Of a DNA stretch of 64,000 nucleotides, positions 35,627 to 48,372 are shown piece by piece. Made by a program: the position numbers and the translations under genes. Below the pieces are notes generated by a model. The model was not told the DNA's origin. It was given only the letters and a program-made list of their open reading frames with translations, and did not search any database. Source of the DNA: Schizophyllum amplum (lineage: Eukaryota; Basidiomycota; Agaricomycetes; Agaricales; Schizophyllaceae); NCBI GenBank assembly GCA_007026445.1, contig VDMD01000034.1:264781-328780 (forward strand), in the 5' to 3' direction. The number at the start of each line of letters is the position of its first letter. Within the stretch, counting starts at the first letter, position 1.

Positions 35627-35885
35627 ATGTGAATGTAGCCTACAATGTAGTCAGCAGAAAACTTCAGTTCTGGCTCTGTTCCTATGCATAGCATTTGAAG
35701 GTGTATAATACAGTCGTCCACAGGATGTCCGCATCTTCGTGATGCGAGAAGTTAGAAAGTCGAACATGCGCGCGCGACAACTAAGTATGCGACACCGCGT
35801 GACACTCGACAGGTGAACGTCACGTCACTTCGCGCGCCAAAATTTAGCTCCTTGCTCACCAACAACCGCGACCCTCTCGCCAACC

Positions 35886-36669
35886 ATGAACGCCTCCCTC
35901 TTCCGCTCCTGCACCGCCTCGCTCTCCGCCCGTGCTCTTGCACGGCCCGCCGCCCGTGTCGGTGCCAGCGTACCCTGTCGCGCCGCGCTTGCCCGGCGGT
36001 ATTACTCGGAGAAGGCCCCGGACGCGCCCGCCGCGGACGCTGGGAAAGACGAGGCCAAGCCAGACGCGGAGGGTGCAACACCAGCAGAGCAGGAGTGCCT
36101 TGCTAAGCTCAAGGCGAAGGAGGCCGAGGTCGTCGACATAACAGTGCGTGTCGTGTCATCTTTTTGTTCATGCGCTGACGAGGACTTGCATATAGAGTCG
36201 CATGCGCTATCTCCAGGCAGACTTCCTCAACTTGCAGCGGAATGCCTCGCGAGAGAAGGAGCAGACGCGCGACTTTGCTATCACCAAGTTCGCGAAGGAC
36301 CTCCTCGAGACCGTCGATGTTCTCTCTCTCGCGCTCAAGTCCATCCCCCCGCACGTTGCCCGGCCACAGGCAGATGGTGCAGAGGCACCTCCACCAACGG
36401 AGAAGAAGCCGGAGCAGTACTTGCACGAGCTCTTCAACGGTGTCGAGATGACGCAACGGCAGCTGGTGTCGACCCTCTTCAAGTACCACGTCAAGCCGAT
36501 CGAGCCTCTCGGCGACAAGTTCGACCCCAACATGCACGAGGCGCTCTACCAGGCCCCTATACCCGGGAAGGAGCCGGGCACGGTCATCGACGTGCAGAAG
36601 ACGGGGTACATGATCAAGGACCGTGTGCTCCGTGCCGCGCAGGTCGGCGTAGCGCAGGAGACGTCATGA
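35886..36669 (+). CDS. MGE1: mitochondrial GrpE nucleotide exchange factor
   Basis: Exchange factor that releases ADP from the matrix Hsp70 (Ssc1) during protein import and folding. The start gives an Arg/Ala/Ser presequence, NASLFRSCTASLSARALAR, with ARRYYSEKAP as a likely processing region. An acidic linker follows, then the long coiled-coil helix KLKAKEAEVVDIT, which crosses an intron (about 36144-36196) into SRMRYLQADFLNLQRNASRE. The beta domain has FNGVEMTQRQLVSTLFKYHV, FDPNMHEALYQAPIPGKEPG and the family ending VQKTGYMIKDRVLRAAQVGV. A stop follows AQETS. Two exons, intact frame. Confidence 0.94.
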
Positions 36670-36951
36670 ACATGACACGACGCGACACGAGCGCGAGACG
36701 ACTATCTACCTTACCACATGACGATGCTGTCCATAATTCACGTACCACAACTCCCCGACCACTACTAGGTCTGCAGACCGATAGGACGGTATACCCCGTC
36801 ACGAAAATTATATATACACTTTGCGCGCTAGCGTAACAGATCTTCCAATCGAGTGTTTCCAGTCGAAAGTCGAATCTATGAAGAAATAACTACAGTGACA
36901 GTGACAGTGTCATCAAGTTGTTTTGCCAGCGTCCCAATACGCGCGCTAACC
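36670..36951. other. convergent 3' spacer, GrpE and NAT9-like
   Basis: Tail-to-tail 282 bp with a small tandem repeat of ACAGTG at about 36892-36909 (three units). No gene. Confidence 0.45.
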
Positions 36952-38179
<1,228 letters not shown>

Positions 38180-38420
38180 CTAGGATAGGCCGCATCTGTT
38201 TCAAGTGTTTGGTCAATGTTTGGTCAAGTTCCAAAACGACCACGTGACTAGTCATACGCGTGACGCTCTTGACTTATTTTGCGACCTCGGACCGTTGAAT
38301 ATCAGGCGCACTACATAGTCGCCTCGCTCGACGCTACTGAGGAGTTTTGAGAGAGCGAGTACCTTCTTATATCTGAGGGATTGCATCGTTCTTCAGCTGG
38401 TCTTCAACTGCCCCGACGCC

Positions 38421-39734
38421 ATGTTCGAGGATCGCGTTCCGGCCAACGGACGAATCGCGCTCACATGGGTCCTTCCCATGCACGTCCTGCTGTATGCGCA
38501 AGCCGTTCTCGTGCAACTGCCCCATACTCGCTTGCTCCGCCTCGCACTGCTGCCGTGCGGGCTTTACTTCATGTACCAGTGCGCCTGGATAGACAACACT
38601 GCGCTCTATCCGGATGAGCTTCGACCGCGGGTTTCGTACTTCAACTTGGGGAATGTGGTGCGTTCGCTGCCTTGCCTGCCAACGCGATTACGATGCGGTA
38701 TTAAATTCGATCCAGACGATCATCGTCACAAACGCTATGCGGTTTGTCACGTTTGGCGTCGCCTCCCAGCCATACCGGAGGATAGGCAGATCGGATTCGA
38801 CTTCGGAGAAGAACAGCAAATCCACCAATCAATTACTTCGCGACGCAGGCGACCTACTTCTCAACGCCCGAGGTATCGGCTGGAATTGGGGCACCACCAT
38901 CCCCACTCCGCCGTTGCGCACGACGCTCAGATGGCGCCTCATCAAGCAGTGCATCGTCTCCTTCGTCTTGCACATACTTGTCATCGACGCCCTGATCCAC
39001 GTCATTCACACTCTCAACCCAGCACTTAGCGACCCCGAGGGCGCGTCCATATACCTGCCGACCAACCCCACGTTCTCCGTGCCCACAGCCCTTTCGTGGG
39101 TCACCGTCCACCTCACACACATCATCATCACCTTCTGCGTGGGCATCATCATATACGCGGGTGTTGTGTACCCGTATGAAGCCGTACGCATCGTCGCGCT
39201 TCTCCTCGGCGGCGACCCTGTACGGTGGCCGGCTGCGTTCGATGCGCCATGGGCGGCGACATCGCTCAAGGACCTCTGGGGAAGGCGTTGGCATCAGATC
39301 TTCCGACATGCCTTTACCTCCCTGGGTGCGCTGCCTTCGAGCGTGGTTGCTGGCTGGGTAGGCAATCGCATCTTCGGACGCGCGGGGGGCAAAGTCGTCG
39401 GACGCGCTGCGGGCCTGCTCGGCGGCTTCGCGTTGTCTACTTGCCTGCACGAGTGGGGATTATGGGGCATGGGTCGGGGAGGGGATCTTGTGCGTGTGTC
39501 AGTCTTTTTACCATGATGGCAGTTGGCATCGCCCTTGAAGACGGCTGGCGACGGGCGAGTGGACGTCGTGTTGGCGGTGTATCAGGCTGGTTGTGGACGT
39601 TTGGGTGGCTTATCGGCTGGGGGCACTTGCTTGTGGAGGCGTACTGTCGGAAAGGCCTGACAGGACAAGTCTGGGCCCGGGTGGTAACGTTTACTCTACA
39701 ATATGCAGGTGTGCACAGAAGTACAGTGCAATGA
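38421..39734 (+). CDS. wax synthase-like MBOAT membrane acyltransferase
   Basis: Polytopic membrane protein of the wax-synthase / MBOAT_2 type common in mushroom genomes, where some members acylate terpenoids or lipids. The N-terminus is hydrophobic (RIALTWVLPMHVLLYAQAVL). An intron after FNLGN leads to IIVTNAMRFVTFGVASQPYR. Then come GIGWNWGTTIP, several membrane helices (ITFCVGIIIYAGVVYPYEAV), the family motif LWGRRWHQIFRHAFTSLGAL and CLHEWGLWG with the likely active-site His. The last part, MMAVGIALEDGWRRASG and WLIGWGHLLVEAYCRKGL, is out of frame by one base with a T run at 39505-39509. One T is probably missing. Substrate unknown; no terpene genes nearby. Confidence 0.78.
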
Positions 39735-40168
39735 GACTTTCACCAGTCACCCAAGTTTCACAGCGACGTCTATTGCTGCCTGATAAGTCGTGGTCAGAGG
39801 TGCGTCCGCCATCGGCCATCACCGCACAGCTAGCCGCTGCCAGCTGGCTGACGCAACGCTCTCCAGAAAGCGACCGCCACGACCTCACCGGCACCGCCCG
39901 CATACCGCGAGCAGGCGAATGCGCCGTTCGTCCTTCAGCGTCGACCACCTTGTTGAGGCACGTATGTTCGACTTTCATTAAGTTACGTGCCCCTGATCGC
40001 CCTTCTAAGTACAGCCTGCCGCGCGCCGACGCTGATGGAAGACGCCCACGTTGTGCCGGAAGAGGATGATCTGTGCAGGACGGTCAGAACGCGCGCCACA
40101 CGGCTCATACCACTCCTCGCAAGCACCGCCGATGACTACACCGCGCGCACATCGCGCACTCGCAAGCG
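39735..40168. other. intergenic, with possible N-terminal extension of the F-box gene
   Basis: A small open frame from ATG 40035 (MEDAHVVPEEDDLCRTVRT) ends at 40181, overlapping the F-box start in another frame. One missing base near 40168 would fuse the two and add about 44 residues. Otherwise nothing seen. Confidence 0.35.
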
Positions 40169-41572
40169 ATGGTCGTCCTGAACGAGGGGCAACTCATTAG
40201 CGCGCATCTCAGTGCGCACATCGCCGAGCTTACAAGTACGCTTGCTGCTCTCGACCAGGGCGTCTTCGCCTGTCGCAGCGCAGTCGCGCCCATTAACCGG
40301 CTGCCGCTCGAGCTGCTGGGCGAGATATTCGCGTGTGCCGCGCAGTGCGCGCACGGTACATCATCGGTGACGGACGTGCGGGGCGGCCCGTGGCTAGTGT
40401 CCCACGTCTGCCGCAGGTGGCGCGCGCTCGCCCTCGGGACACCTGCGCTGTGGACGACCGTCGACGTCGGCGACCACGCATTCTCGCGCCGTCTCGGTCC
40501 GAAGTTGGTCAGCGCGTACGTGAAGCGGTCTGGGGACGCGCTGGTGTCGTGCAGTCTGTCCGTCGCGCCCTCGCAGCCAGTGCCCGTGGTACATGTGTTT
40601 CTCGGTATCCTCTTCCGCTGTCGCGGGCGGTGGCAGCATGCGTACTTTGCGCTGGATGCTGCGTGTCTCGACCACCTCGCGCCTCCAAGTAATCCAGGCT
40701 TTCCCGCGCTGGAGCACATCGATATTCATCTGACGGGAAAGCCCGACTCGGGTGGCGGTCCCCCGAAAGGCTGCAATTTATTCGCAGAGTCACCACGTCT
40801 GCGCCGCGCCCTTGTGTCCGGCGCTCAGCACCGCGCATTTCGCTTTGCGTGGTCGCAGCTCGAGTACTACGTGGGCCACGTTGTGACTGAGGACGGGCGC
40901 TGCATCCTCCCAGAGCTAGGCGCCCTTCAGCGTTGTGGACCATCCGTACACGCCGCGCGTCCTATTCCCAAGCCCGCGACGCCGTACGTCTTGCCCGCGC
41001 TAGCAAAACTGTGCGTTAATCACGGGACCGTGGTCGATGCGATTACCACGCCGGCACTCGCCGAATGTGCCTTCGGCAGTGGCCCCTGCCTGGCGCAAGT
41101 GTGCGCGCTGCTCGAGCGCTCCATATGCTCTTTGCGCGCTCTACGGCTCATCGACAACCCCATCCCACTCGATGGTATGCGCCGCCTCCTTCAGCTCTGC
41201 CCGGACCTGCGTGAACTCGCGATTGGATGCATGTTGCGCGTCGAGGTCGATGTGTACGCGCTCTTAGATGCGCTGACGATCAGGAGTGGGGGCACCTCAC
41301 CCCTCGTTCCGGTGCTTGAGCAACTCGCCTTCAGCCCGTTCTACCGCAGTTTTGACTGCTCTCCGCTCGTGGAACTTGCGCGAAGCCGCGCACCCGCCGC
41401 AGGTGGCCGGTTGCTCAGCGTCAGCCTGCTCCTCAGTCAGTGCACCCTGGATGGCGCGAATCTATACGACGCATTGCGACAAGATGCAGCCAGCCTTGGG
41501 TTTCGAGACGTATGCTTGACAGATGATTTCAGTGTCAGCGACGATATTGTGAACTCATGGCTAGACGTGTAG
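40169..41572 (+). CDS. F-box protein
   Basis: Intron-free 467-residue protein with an N-terminal heptad-like stretch (LISAHLSAHIAELTSTLAAL) before an F-box-like motif, INRLPLELLGEIFACAAQC, then WLVSHVCRRWRALALGTPAL. The rest contains irregular leucine-rich segments (CPDLRELAIGCMLRVEVDVY). F-box proteins recruit substrates to SCF ubiquitin ligases. This layout is heavily expanded in Agaricomycetes and the target is unknown. The frame is intact from ATG 40169. A longer N-terminus is possible if a base is missing just upstream. Confidence 0.82.
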   Translation: MVVLNEGQLISAHLSAHIAELTSTLAALDQGVFACRSAVAPINRLPLELLGEIFACAAQCAHGTSSVTDVRGGPWLVSHVCRRWRALALGTPALWTTVDVGDHAFSRRLGPKLVSAYVKRSGDALVSCSLSVAPSQPVPVVHVFLGILFRCRGRWQHAYFALDAACLDHLAPPSNPGFPALEHIDIHLTGKPDSGGGPPKGCNLFAESPRLRRALVSGAQHRAFRFAWSQLEYYVGHVVTEDGRCILPELGALQRCGPSVHAARPIPKPATPYVLPALAKLCVNHGTVVDAITTPALAECAFGSGPCLAQVCALLERSICSLRALRLIDNPIPLDGMRRLLQLCPDLRELAIGCMLRVEVDVYALLDALTIRSGGTSPLVPVLEQLAFSPFYRSFDCSPLVELARSRAPAAGGRLLSVSLLLSQCTLDGANLYDALRQDAASLGFRDVCLTDDFSVSDDIVNSWLDV

Positions 41573-41746
41573 CGCTACTATTCGGAAGCCGGATTGGCCA
41601 GGGACGGATTTGGCGTCGCGCGCTACGCGCCTTAGAGTTGTCTCTCTTTATATAATTCAATACAGGGACTTGGATCATTGGCTGTGCTCCATTCGATGCG
41701 AATGTGGCGGGCGTGCCACTGCGTATATTATTTTCTGGCAGGTGGA

Positions 41747-43613
41747 CTATCGGCCTCTCTTACTCCAACTTCCCCAGTCGAATTGGTTCGTAGGTCGGGG
41801 TGTCTGCAAATCCTTCTTCCCTGACGACTTCTTCGGTATCCCTGCCTTGAGCTTTCCTTTCTCGCTAGCACTTCTCGTCGTGTCGTCTTTGGGAAACTCT
41901 GGCCGAGGAATCGCGGATATGGGCACCAGAGGCTTGACCGGGACCGCGGACGGGGTCGCCTGGTTTGATGAAGTGAGACCTATGCGCTTCGCGAAGGGAT
42001 TCGGCTTCTTTGTTGTAGATGCTACGGGCTGCGTAGGGGGCGGTAAAGTTTCAGAGGACAATATGAGGTTTGGCACATGCGCAGCTGTCGTTGTCGATGA
42101 CCCAGGCATGTCTGGCGCTCTACACCCAGCCTCGCGCGCTTGCGTGAAGCCAGAAAGCCTTGCGCGGACATAGCGACTGCATCCTTGCGGGATGAGAGAG
42201 TACGCGGGTCTACACGCATGTTCTCAAAGGTGTCAGGCGCAGTCTTGTCTGTCCGATTGTGAGAGGACGAAAAGGGCGGAGGACGCCTGTAGAGAGTGAA
42301 GTGATGGTCTTCAATGTTGAACGATGACTTCTCGAAGGTCGAGGTCGTGGCGGAGACTGCGCAAGAAGAGATGACTGCAAGCTGCTAGCTGATGCACCAC
42401 CGTAGAACTGCCGCGCATGAAGGCGAGAGGCGAATTCGCGAGCATCCTCGACCACTCCAGGAGCCACGAATACATCATCATCGGCCTTGCGAACATCGGG
42501 ATCATAGGCGTCCCTACTAGGAAGGTTCGCCGTGTCCGCCTCTTCTTTCCTTGAGAGGTTCGAGGGATCCCCACCGACGTCGGAATGGCTTGATACACGG
42601 CTCAGCACATTGAAGTGATCCCTCGCAACATCATCGGTGTCACTGCCAGACTTCGGATCTTGATCCTGCCAGGCATGGCGCGAGGGATAGCGCTCCTGCG
42701 CGACCATCAGCGTGTAGACGTTCTTCGACGAGTACATTGCGGGTTGATCCTTGCATAGGTATGATAGAATGGCGTCAAGGGGTGTTGGGCGGTACATTCT
42801 CTTGTCTTCATGGGGTTGGAAAGAAAACATGTCACTGACCGGCAGATGTCCGGAGCACTTCGTGCCGCGCAGGTCTGTTGCGATTCATCAGTCGGCATGT
42901 CTGTACAAGCAGGAAGGCAAAGGGTACGTACCGACCAAGCATAGCAGCGGAAATAAATGCAGATACTCGTAGACAGGATCGGACACAGCTCTGCAATTCT
43001 CCAGGCAAAGTACGCGTAGCGCTCGCGGCCCCTGGCTATCGTCTACCGGATTGAGCCGAGGTCGAAGGAGCTTGACTGCGAGTGCTGATACACTGGTGTT
43101 GCTCATGTCTAGCGCAGAGAGGTGGCGCAAGCCAAATAGCTTGTGAACCGTATCATCCGTAAGATTGGTGCTCCCGGACAGATCGAGGATAACGATCAAG
43201 GTGAAGCGGTCTGAGCACTCGATACGCTGCAACGTAAGCAGGTGTTTGTCATTCAGAGCAAGCCAGCACGTCGAGAATACGGACGGAAGCCTGTCGAAGA
43301 GCTGTACGAGAACGGCCCACAGTCGCGGATCGAGAGTCGTTTTGTCGAACGTGTTTTTCTGGTAGGAGTATGATGGGATGAGTGTACGCAGAACGTCCGA
43401 GTCACCCTCCGTCTCAGGAGGCACATATAATATGCAGACGCGTCCAATTTGGTCGGGGAAGTCGACAAGGCGGCGGATGCAGAAGTGGACGAGGGTGGGA
43501 ACGTGAGAACACGCAAGCGAGGGTGTGCGCTCGTAAGGTCCGGGTGTAGCGTAGTTCTGGACTTTTGCAAAAGTGTTGACTCCCTTTGCCGGATGTAATA
43601 TGATGGATTCCAT
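41747..43613 (-). CDS. leucine-rich repeat protein of unknown function
   Basis: The N-terminal half carries LRR-like repeats: FTLIVILDLSGSTNLTDDTV, LFGLRHLSALDMSNTSVSAL, ALRVLCLENCRAVSDPVYEY. The C-terminal half is probably disordered, rich in Ser, Pro and Arg, and ends PTNQFDWGSWSKRGR. The chosen start is ATG 43613 (MESIILHPAKGVNTF); the open frame continues upstream without convincing coding sequence. Two single-base breaks are likely: near 42346-42352, before TSTFEKSSFNIEDHHFTLYR, and at 42125-42127 (a C3 run on the plus strand), before MPGSSTTTAAHVPNLILSSE. I do not recognise a named family. Confidence 0.65.
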
Positions 43614-44171
43614 CCAGAAACTTTCCTGGTGGCTTAAAGCGCGTCCAGGACGGGAGCAAGACGGGAGCACGAGCAAGGCGTGGGATGTTTGTCTTTGTGT
43701 TGATTGCTTTATCAAACTTTCCACGTGACTGGACGGAGAGTCATTGCTTCTGGCTCCGTTTCGGGTATTTGCTTGGTAAGGATGGTAAGGATTGAGGCTT
43801 TCAAACTGCTTTCTTACAACTTGAACAGCTGACTTGGCGACGATGGGCATTGACCGTGACCCAGCGATAGACTAATGACTTCAAATTAAGCCTAGTCTTG
43901 CTGATCAAGATGAGGCCTCGCGAGTAGTAAGTAGGCGGTCTCAAGGCGGTCTTCCCATGTGTTCATCCTCGCTCTTTCATTCATCCAGAGTTCATCCATG
44001 CCGAGGGTGTATTACATCTACCATGCTCGCGCCACCGTCATACTGTAGTCATCCCATTCTGAATCTCAACGTCGATCACTTATAAGCGCCAACGCACGAC
44101 GTCAAGAGTCATTGAACATTTCCACCCCTCTCATCTCCTCAAGTTCCCCTTTACGCTCTGTTCATCCAACT
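43614..44171. other. divergent promoter region, LRR gene and MDR reductase
   Basis: Head-to-head spacer of 558 bp. A TATAAG lies on the reductase side. No gene supported. Confidence 0.5.
44081..44086 (+). promoter_or_regulatory. TATA-like element of MDR reductase
   Basis: TATAAG 91 bp upstream of the ATG at 44172, followed by a C/T-rich leader typical of strongly expressed fungal genes. Confidence 0.45.
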
Positions 44172-45704
44172 ATGGCTCCTGTACGCAACGCACAAGTCAT
44201 CTACACGGGAATCCCTGAAGGTGCGCAGGATTGATTCTTCTGATGAGCTGAATATCGCTGACCATTTTTTTCTCAAGGCTTCCCCGAGCCCGGAAAGACG
44301 ACAGTGTACGACGACAGTGCTACCATTGACCTGGATAACGTTGAGCTACCGCCAAACTCCGCGCTGATCAAGGTGCTGGTGTTGTCCATCGACCCGTATA
44401 TGCGCGGGCGCATGCGTGACCCCAGCATCTCATCCTACGCGGTGGGTCCACACGCGCTTAAAGCAGTCTTGCTAGTCGCTGACGGCCTCTGCGTTATTTC
44501 AAGGACGCTTACATAGCTGGCCAACCGTATGCATTAGGCTGCAGGTGTCGAAGAGCTCTGTTGATCCGAGTCTGTCTTCAGAATCAACTCCGATGGCATT
44601 GGCAAGGTCATCCGGTCCACGCATCCCGGTCTGAAGACGGGGGACTTCGTACGTGCCAAGCTCAGTAAGTATTGCAGGCGTGCAACGGTGCACCTATCAG
44701 TACTAATGCGCCGTATAGACCACGAAGAATACACCATCAGGCCTGTTAACGAGCTTGGGGAATCCTTCTTCGGTGTGGAGGTCATCCAGAAGCATCCGCG
44801 CGTTCCGCTATCCGTATATGTGGGCTCAGGTGGCATGCCAGGTATGCGACTTTTTACGTCATGTCAGACACGGATTGCTGATGATCTGCTCAGGCAAGAC
44901 GGCGCATAATGCATGGCGCACCTTCGCGAAGGCAAAGAAGGTACATATGCCCGCTGTTTACCACGTCCGCAGACACTGAGTGGCCTGAAGGGAGAAATTG
45001 CCTTCGTCTCCGCTGGAGCAGGACCCGTCGGATCGTGCGTAGGCGGTATCTGGGTTCTTCTTGACTGAACTCATGTCGGGCGTTTAGGATGGTCGTTCAA
45101 CTCGCTAAGCAAGATGGCCTCAAGGTCATTGCGTCCGCTGGAAGCGATGAGAAGGTGGCTTTCATAAAGGAAATCGGTGCGGACGTCGCATTCAATTACA
45201 AAACGACATCCACGAAGGAGGTGCTTGATAAGGAGGGCCCAGTCAATGTGTGAGTTCGCTGTGCGTTCGTCGCTCGTCTCGTATACTGACCGAGCAATAG
45301 CTACTGGGACAACGTCGGTGGTGAGACCCTTGATGCTGCATTCGGCAACGCAGCCACCTATGCGCGCTTCATCGAGTGCGGTATGATCTCCGGGTACAAC
45401 AGCAACGAAGGCACACTGTTCAAGGTGCGCTTTGCCGTCCTATACAAGACTGTCGCTAATCGACATGTAGAACATCGGCAACATCGTGTCGCAGCGCTTC
45501 TCCGTCAATGGCTTCATCCAGTGGGAAATCGAAGCTCCCTGGAGAGAAGATTTCGAGAAAACCGTCATAGCTGGCCTTGCTGACGGCACATTCAAGTACA
45601 AGGAGGATATCGTGCGGGGACTGGATCAGTCTGGGGAGGCAATTTTGGCTGTACAGCGCGGGACGAACAAGGGGAAGATGGTCGTCGTCGTCGCGGATGA
45701 TTGA
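44172..45704 (+). CDS. zinc-independent medium-chain reductase (leukotriene B4 dehydrogenase / alkenal reductase type)
   Basis: NADP(H)-dependent MDR enzyme that reduces alpha,beta-unsaturated carbonyls; fungal relatives are often called NADP-dependent alkenal double-bond reductases. Blocks in order: APVRNAQVIYTGIPEGFPEP, LPPNSALIKVLVLSIDPYMR (the family motif IDPYMRGR), GIGKVIRSTHPGLKTGDFV, GKTAHNAWRTFAKAKK, AFVSAGAGPVGSMVVQLAKQ (nucleotide-binding glycine loop), GADVAFNYKTTSTKEVL, YWDNVGGETLDAAF and RFIECGMISGYN. The end is GKMVVVVADD. There are no structural-zinc cysteines. Seven to eight introns all join in frame. The family's usual PG-T-AY motif reads PGKTAHNAW here, a small departure. 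Confidence 0.87.
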
Positions 45705-46219
45705 AGGATGAGCGCTGAGCAGCAGTTATGTTGCAGAATGCATTAATGACAGCATTATCATGCCTCTAGTTATGTGCGTGTATGTATCATAATTCCGAAA
45801 CCGAGAAGAGCATACATTTCAAGCGTCCAGAAGCCCCGTCCAGCAGGACTTCCGGATAACAGGGTATAGAGTTGTTTCGTACGAGTAGATCCGGGGTATA
45901 ATGGGTATAATGAGTAAAAAAGGGTATGGGGTATCGAGGGGTATAAGTAAGGCAGCTGTGGAAAGCGCCATTGCAAGAGCATCCGACGTTGGTTCGACAT
46001 CCTCGTAGTGAGTGCTGCATCTTCGCCGACCCGCGGTCGGATGATCGAAGGGCGTGGAGGTGTAGGTCAAAGGCCTGACGTGGCTTATAGCGTTGACGGC
46101 TCGCGCAGGAGCGTCTGCTCGAAGGAGCATCTGCTATACGCATCAGTACATTGGTTGCAAGGCAAGCCACATGATACTCACCTCGTATAAAAACAGGTCG
46201 GCATCTTACGTCGGAATTT
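45705..46219. other. convergent 3' spacer
   Basis: Tail-to-tail between the reductase and the kinase. Contains near-repeated GGGGTATAATGGGTATAA-like words at about 45893-45945. Open frames here are shadows. Confidence 0.45.
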
Positions 46220-47597
46220 TTACGCCTTGCCGAACCACTTCTTCGTCTTGCGCTGCTCAACCGCAAAGAGGTTGTCCGACACGTAATTGAAGAAGGGGCA
46301 CGGGTCTCGCTTGATGATTCCGTCGTACGCGTTGCCGGCCTCGAAGTGAACGGTGTTCTCCACCTTGCGCGCCGCAGGCTTCTTCCACGCCTTTGGCGCC
46401 TTGATAGCAAAGGCATCGACCTTAGCCCAATTGGTGGCGGCGAAGTAGGGGTGCGCAAGGACCGCCTCGCCCGTCAAGCGGCGCTTCGGGTTCTTGATGT
46501 GCATCTACAGACATGTCAGCTTCGGTCACCCCACAAGAGATAGTGATACCCACCTGGCGCAGCAGATCTTTCTCCACGTCCGTCAAGTCGTCCGCCATAC
46601 GGAACGGCGCCGGCATCTCCCTGATGTTCTCGGCAAGCTCCTCGTCATTCCGCCCGCTCCACGGCAACCGCCCCGTCCGCATCTCGTACAGCATTACAGC
46701 AAGAGCCCAGTAGTCTACAGAGAAGTCGTACACCTTACCATCGAGCTGCTCCGGGGCCATAAAAGGCGCAGTCCCACATACAGCGTTGCACTGGCGGTCG
46801 GCGGGGGCGTAAGGCGGAGCAAAGTCGTAGGCAAGTCCGAAGTCGGCGAGAACGATGTGACCCTTGTCGTCGATGAGCACGTTCTCCGGCTTGAGGTCGC
46901 GGTGGACGATGCCGCGGGCGTGCAGGTCAGCAAGGGCGGCGGCCAATTCGGTGGCGTAAAAGCGGGTCGTCGCGGCGTCGAACTTACCACCAGCCTTCTT
47001 GAGTTCTGCAGCGAGGTTGGAGCGATAGCAGGGCTGATAGGCAATCATCAGAGGGGCTCAAGTACACTCGAACGACGAGACTCACCGTCAGGAAGTACAT
47101 GTAGGTGTCGTCACTCCAAGCCGCCTCCATCTGAAGGCACCACTTGCTGCCGCGGACCTTGTAGAGCACATCGCGCTCCTCGATGACCTGGACCGGGGAG
47201 ACACCGTTGTTGACCATCTTGTACTTGTTGACGGCCTTGAGTGCGTAGCTGCGGGACGTGAGCTTGTGGTTGACCAGGTAGACATCACCGTAAGCGCCGG
47301 CGCCGAGGGTCTCGACGAAGTCAAAGTCTGCGACGCTGATGGACTGGGTGTCGTTGACGAGGGTCTCCGCGGAACCGATGCGGGACAGAGGGGCGAACGC
47401 GGTAACGTCACCGGCAGCCGTGGCCTATGCGGAGAATGGTCAACGAGGAGGAGCTAGATGGAAAGGGCGAGACGTACCGAGCTGCGCGCCTCAGCCAGAA
47501 CAGAGAACTCCTCGGCCACTACAGCAAAGACCTCCTCCTGCTTCCCCGCGTTGAAAGCGCGACGAAGAAAGTTGACAGCAGACTTGTAAAACGACAT
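46220..47597 (-). CDS. AGC-type serine/threonine protein kinase
   Basis: Short single-domain kinase. The N-terminal helix SFYKSAVNFLRRAFNAGKQE precedes FDFVETLGAGAYGDVYLVNH (Gly loop), YALKAVNKYK (catalytic Lys), VIEERDVLYKV, IVHRDLKPENVLIDDKGHIV (catalytic loop), LADFGLAYDF (Mg loop) and CGTAPFMAPEQLDG (activation segment end). Then come YWALAVMLYEMRTGRLPW and a C-terminal extension, ENTVHFEAGNAYDGIIKRDP, ending FAVEQRKTKKWFGKA. All catalytic residues are present. The APE-type element and the C-terminal extension recall AGC kinases, but the tail is not a classic hydrophobic motif. Four or so introns, all in frame. Pathway unknown; similar small kinases are numerous in mushrooms. Confidence 0.84.
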
Positions 47598-48372
47598 TGT
47601 AGCTGTGAGCTGGTAATGCGTCTAGGTATGCGTGCGGGGTGAACGATTCAAAGAACTTCGAAAAGAACTTGAAGCTTTCCCCGGGATCAGTGGACGTCTT
47701 TTATATGCTTCTGGAAGGGGGCAGCATTGAACATGAGTCGTCTCGCGGATATCTCGAAGTCTCAGAGAGCCGGGAAAGGGGCGAAGTCCAAAATATGTCA
47801 AGCACGAGCGCCTGGCGGGAGAACGCAGGACAATGTTAAACACATGAAAGACAGGGCGAGGATCCTCTTTGGAACCTGCGTTCCCTGGCGCGCAAATACA
47901 TCGGTCTTCGAGCGAGCGTAGAATGTATCTTGGAGCAGATAAACCAGGTCATGGTGCGAGGGAAGGCGACGGCGTACGATGGGCAGTCACAGTAGCTGGG
48001 GCATTCCGATCAGCCTTGACCTTAGGTATAAGGTCTTCCAGCCGTTTCTGAGAAGAGCGAGTTTGCAGACGTGTGCGATTGTGTATATTGCAGTTCGGGA
48101 AAAGGCGAGAGTAGTAATGCCAAGACTGTGTGCAATGAACATGGTGAACGCCAACAGGGAGGAGGGTGTGACAACAGCGACGCGCCCTGACGCGTCGCGT
48201 CACGAAATAACGTGGTCACGCATCCATTCCGCTGCGTTTGTAGTGCTTGCTGTGAACGGGCTTTCTCGACAACATGGCTTCTCCAGGTCGTAGCTTCGAC
48301 GCTTCAGCACTCGGAAGTTTCAGTAGACCGTGTTTCCAATCCAGATCCTTGATATCCGATCCCAGTCCGACC
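47598..48372. other. intergenic, kinase upstream / DENND6 3' flank
   Basis: About 775 bp with only short, overlapping open frames on both strands. No repeat or RNA gene recognised. Confidence 0.45.
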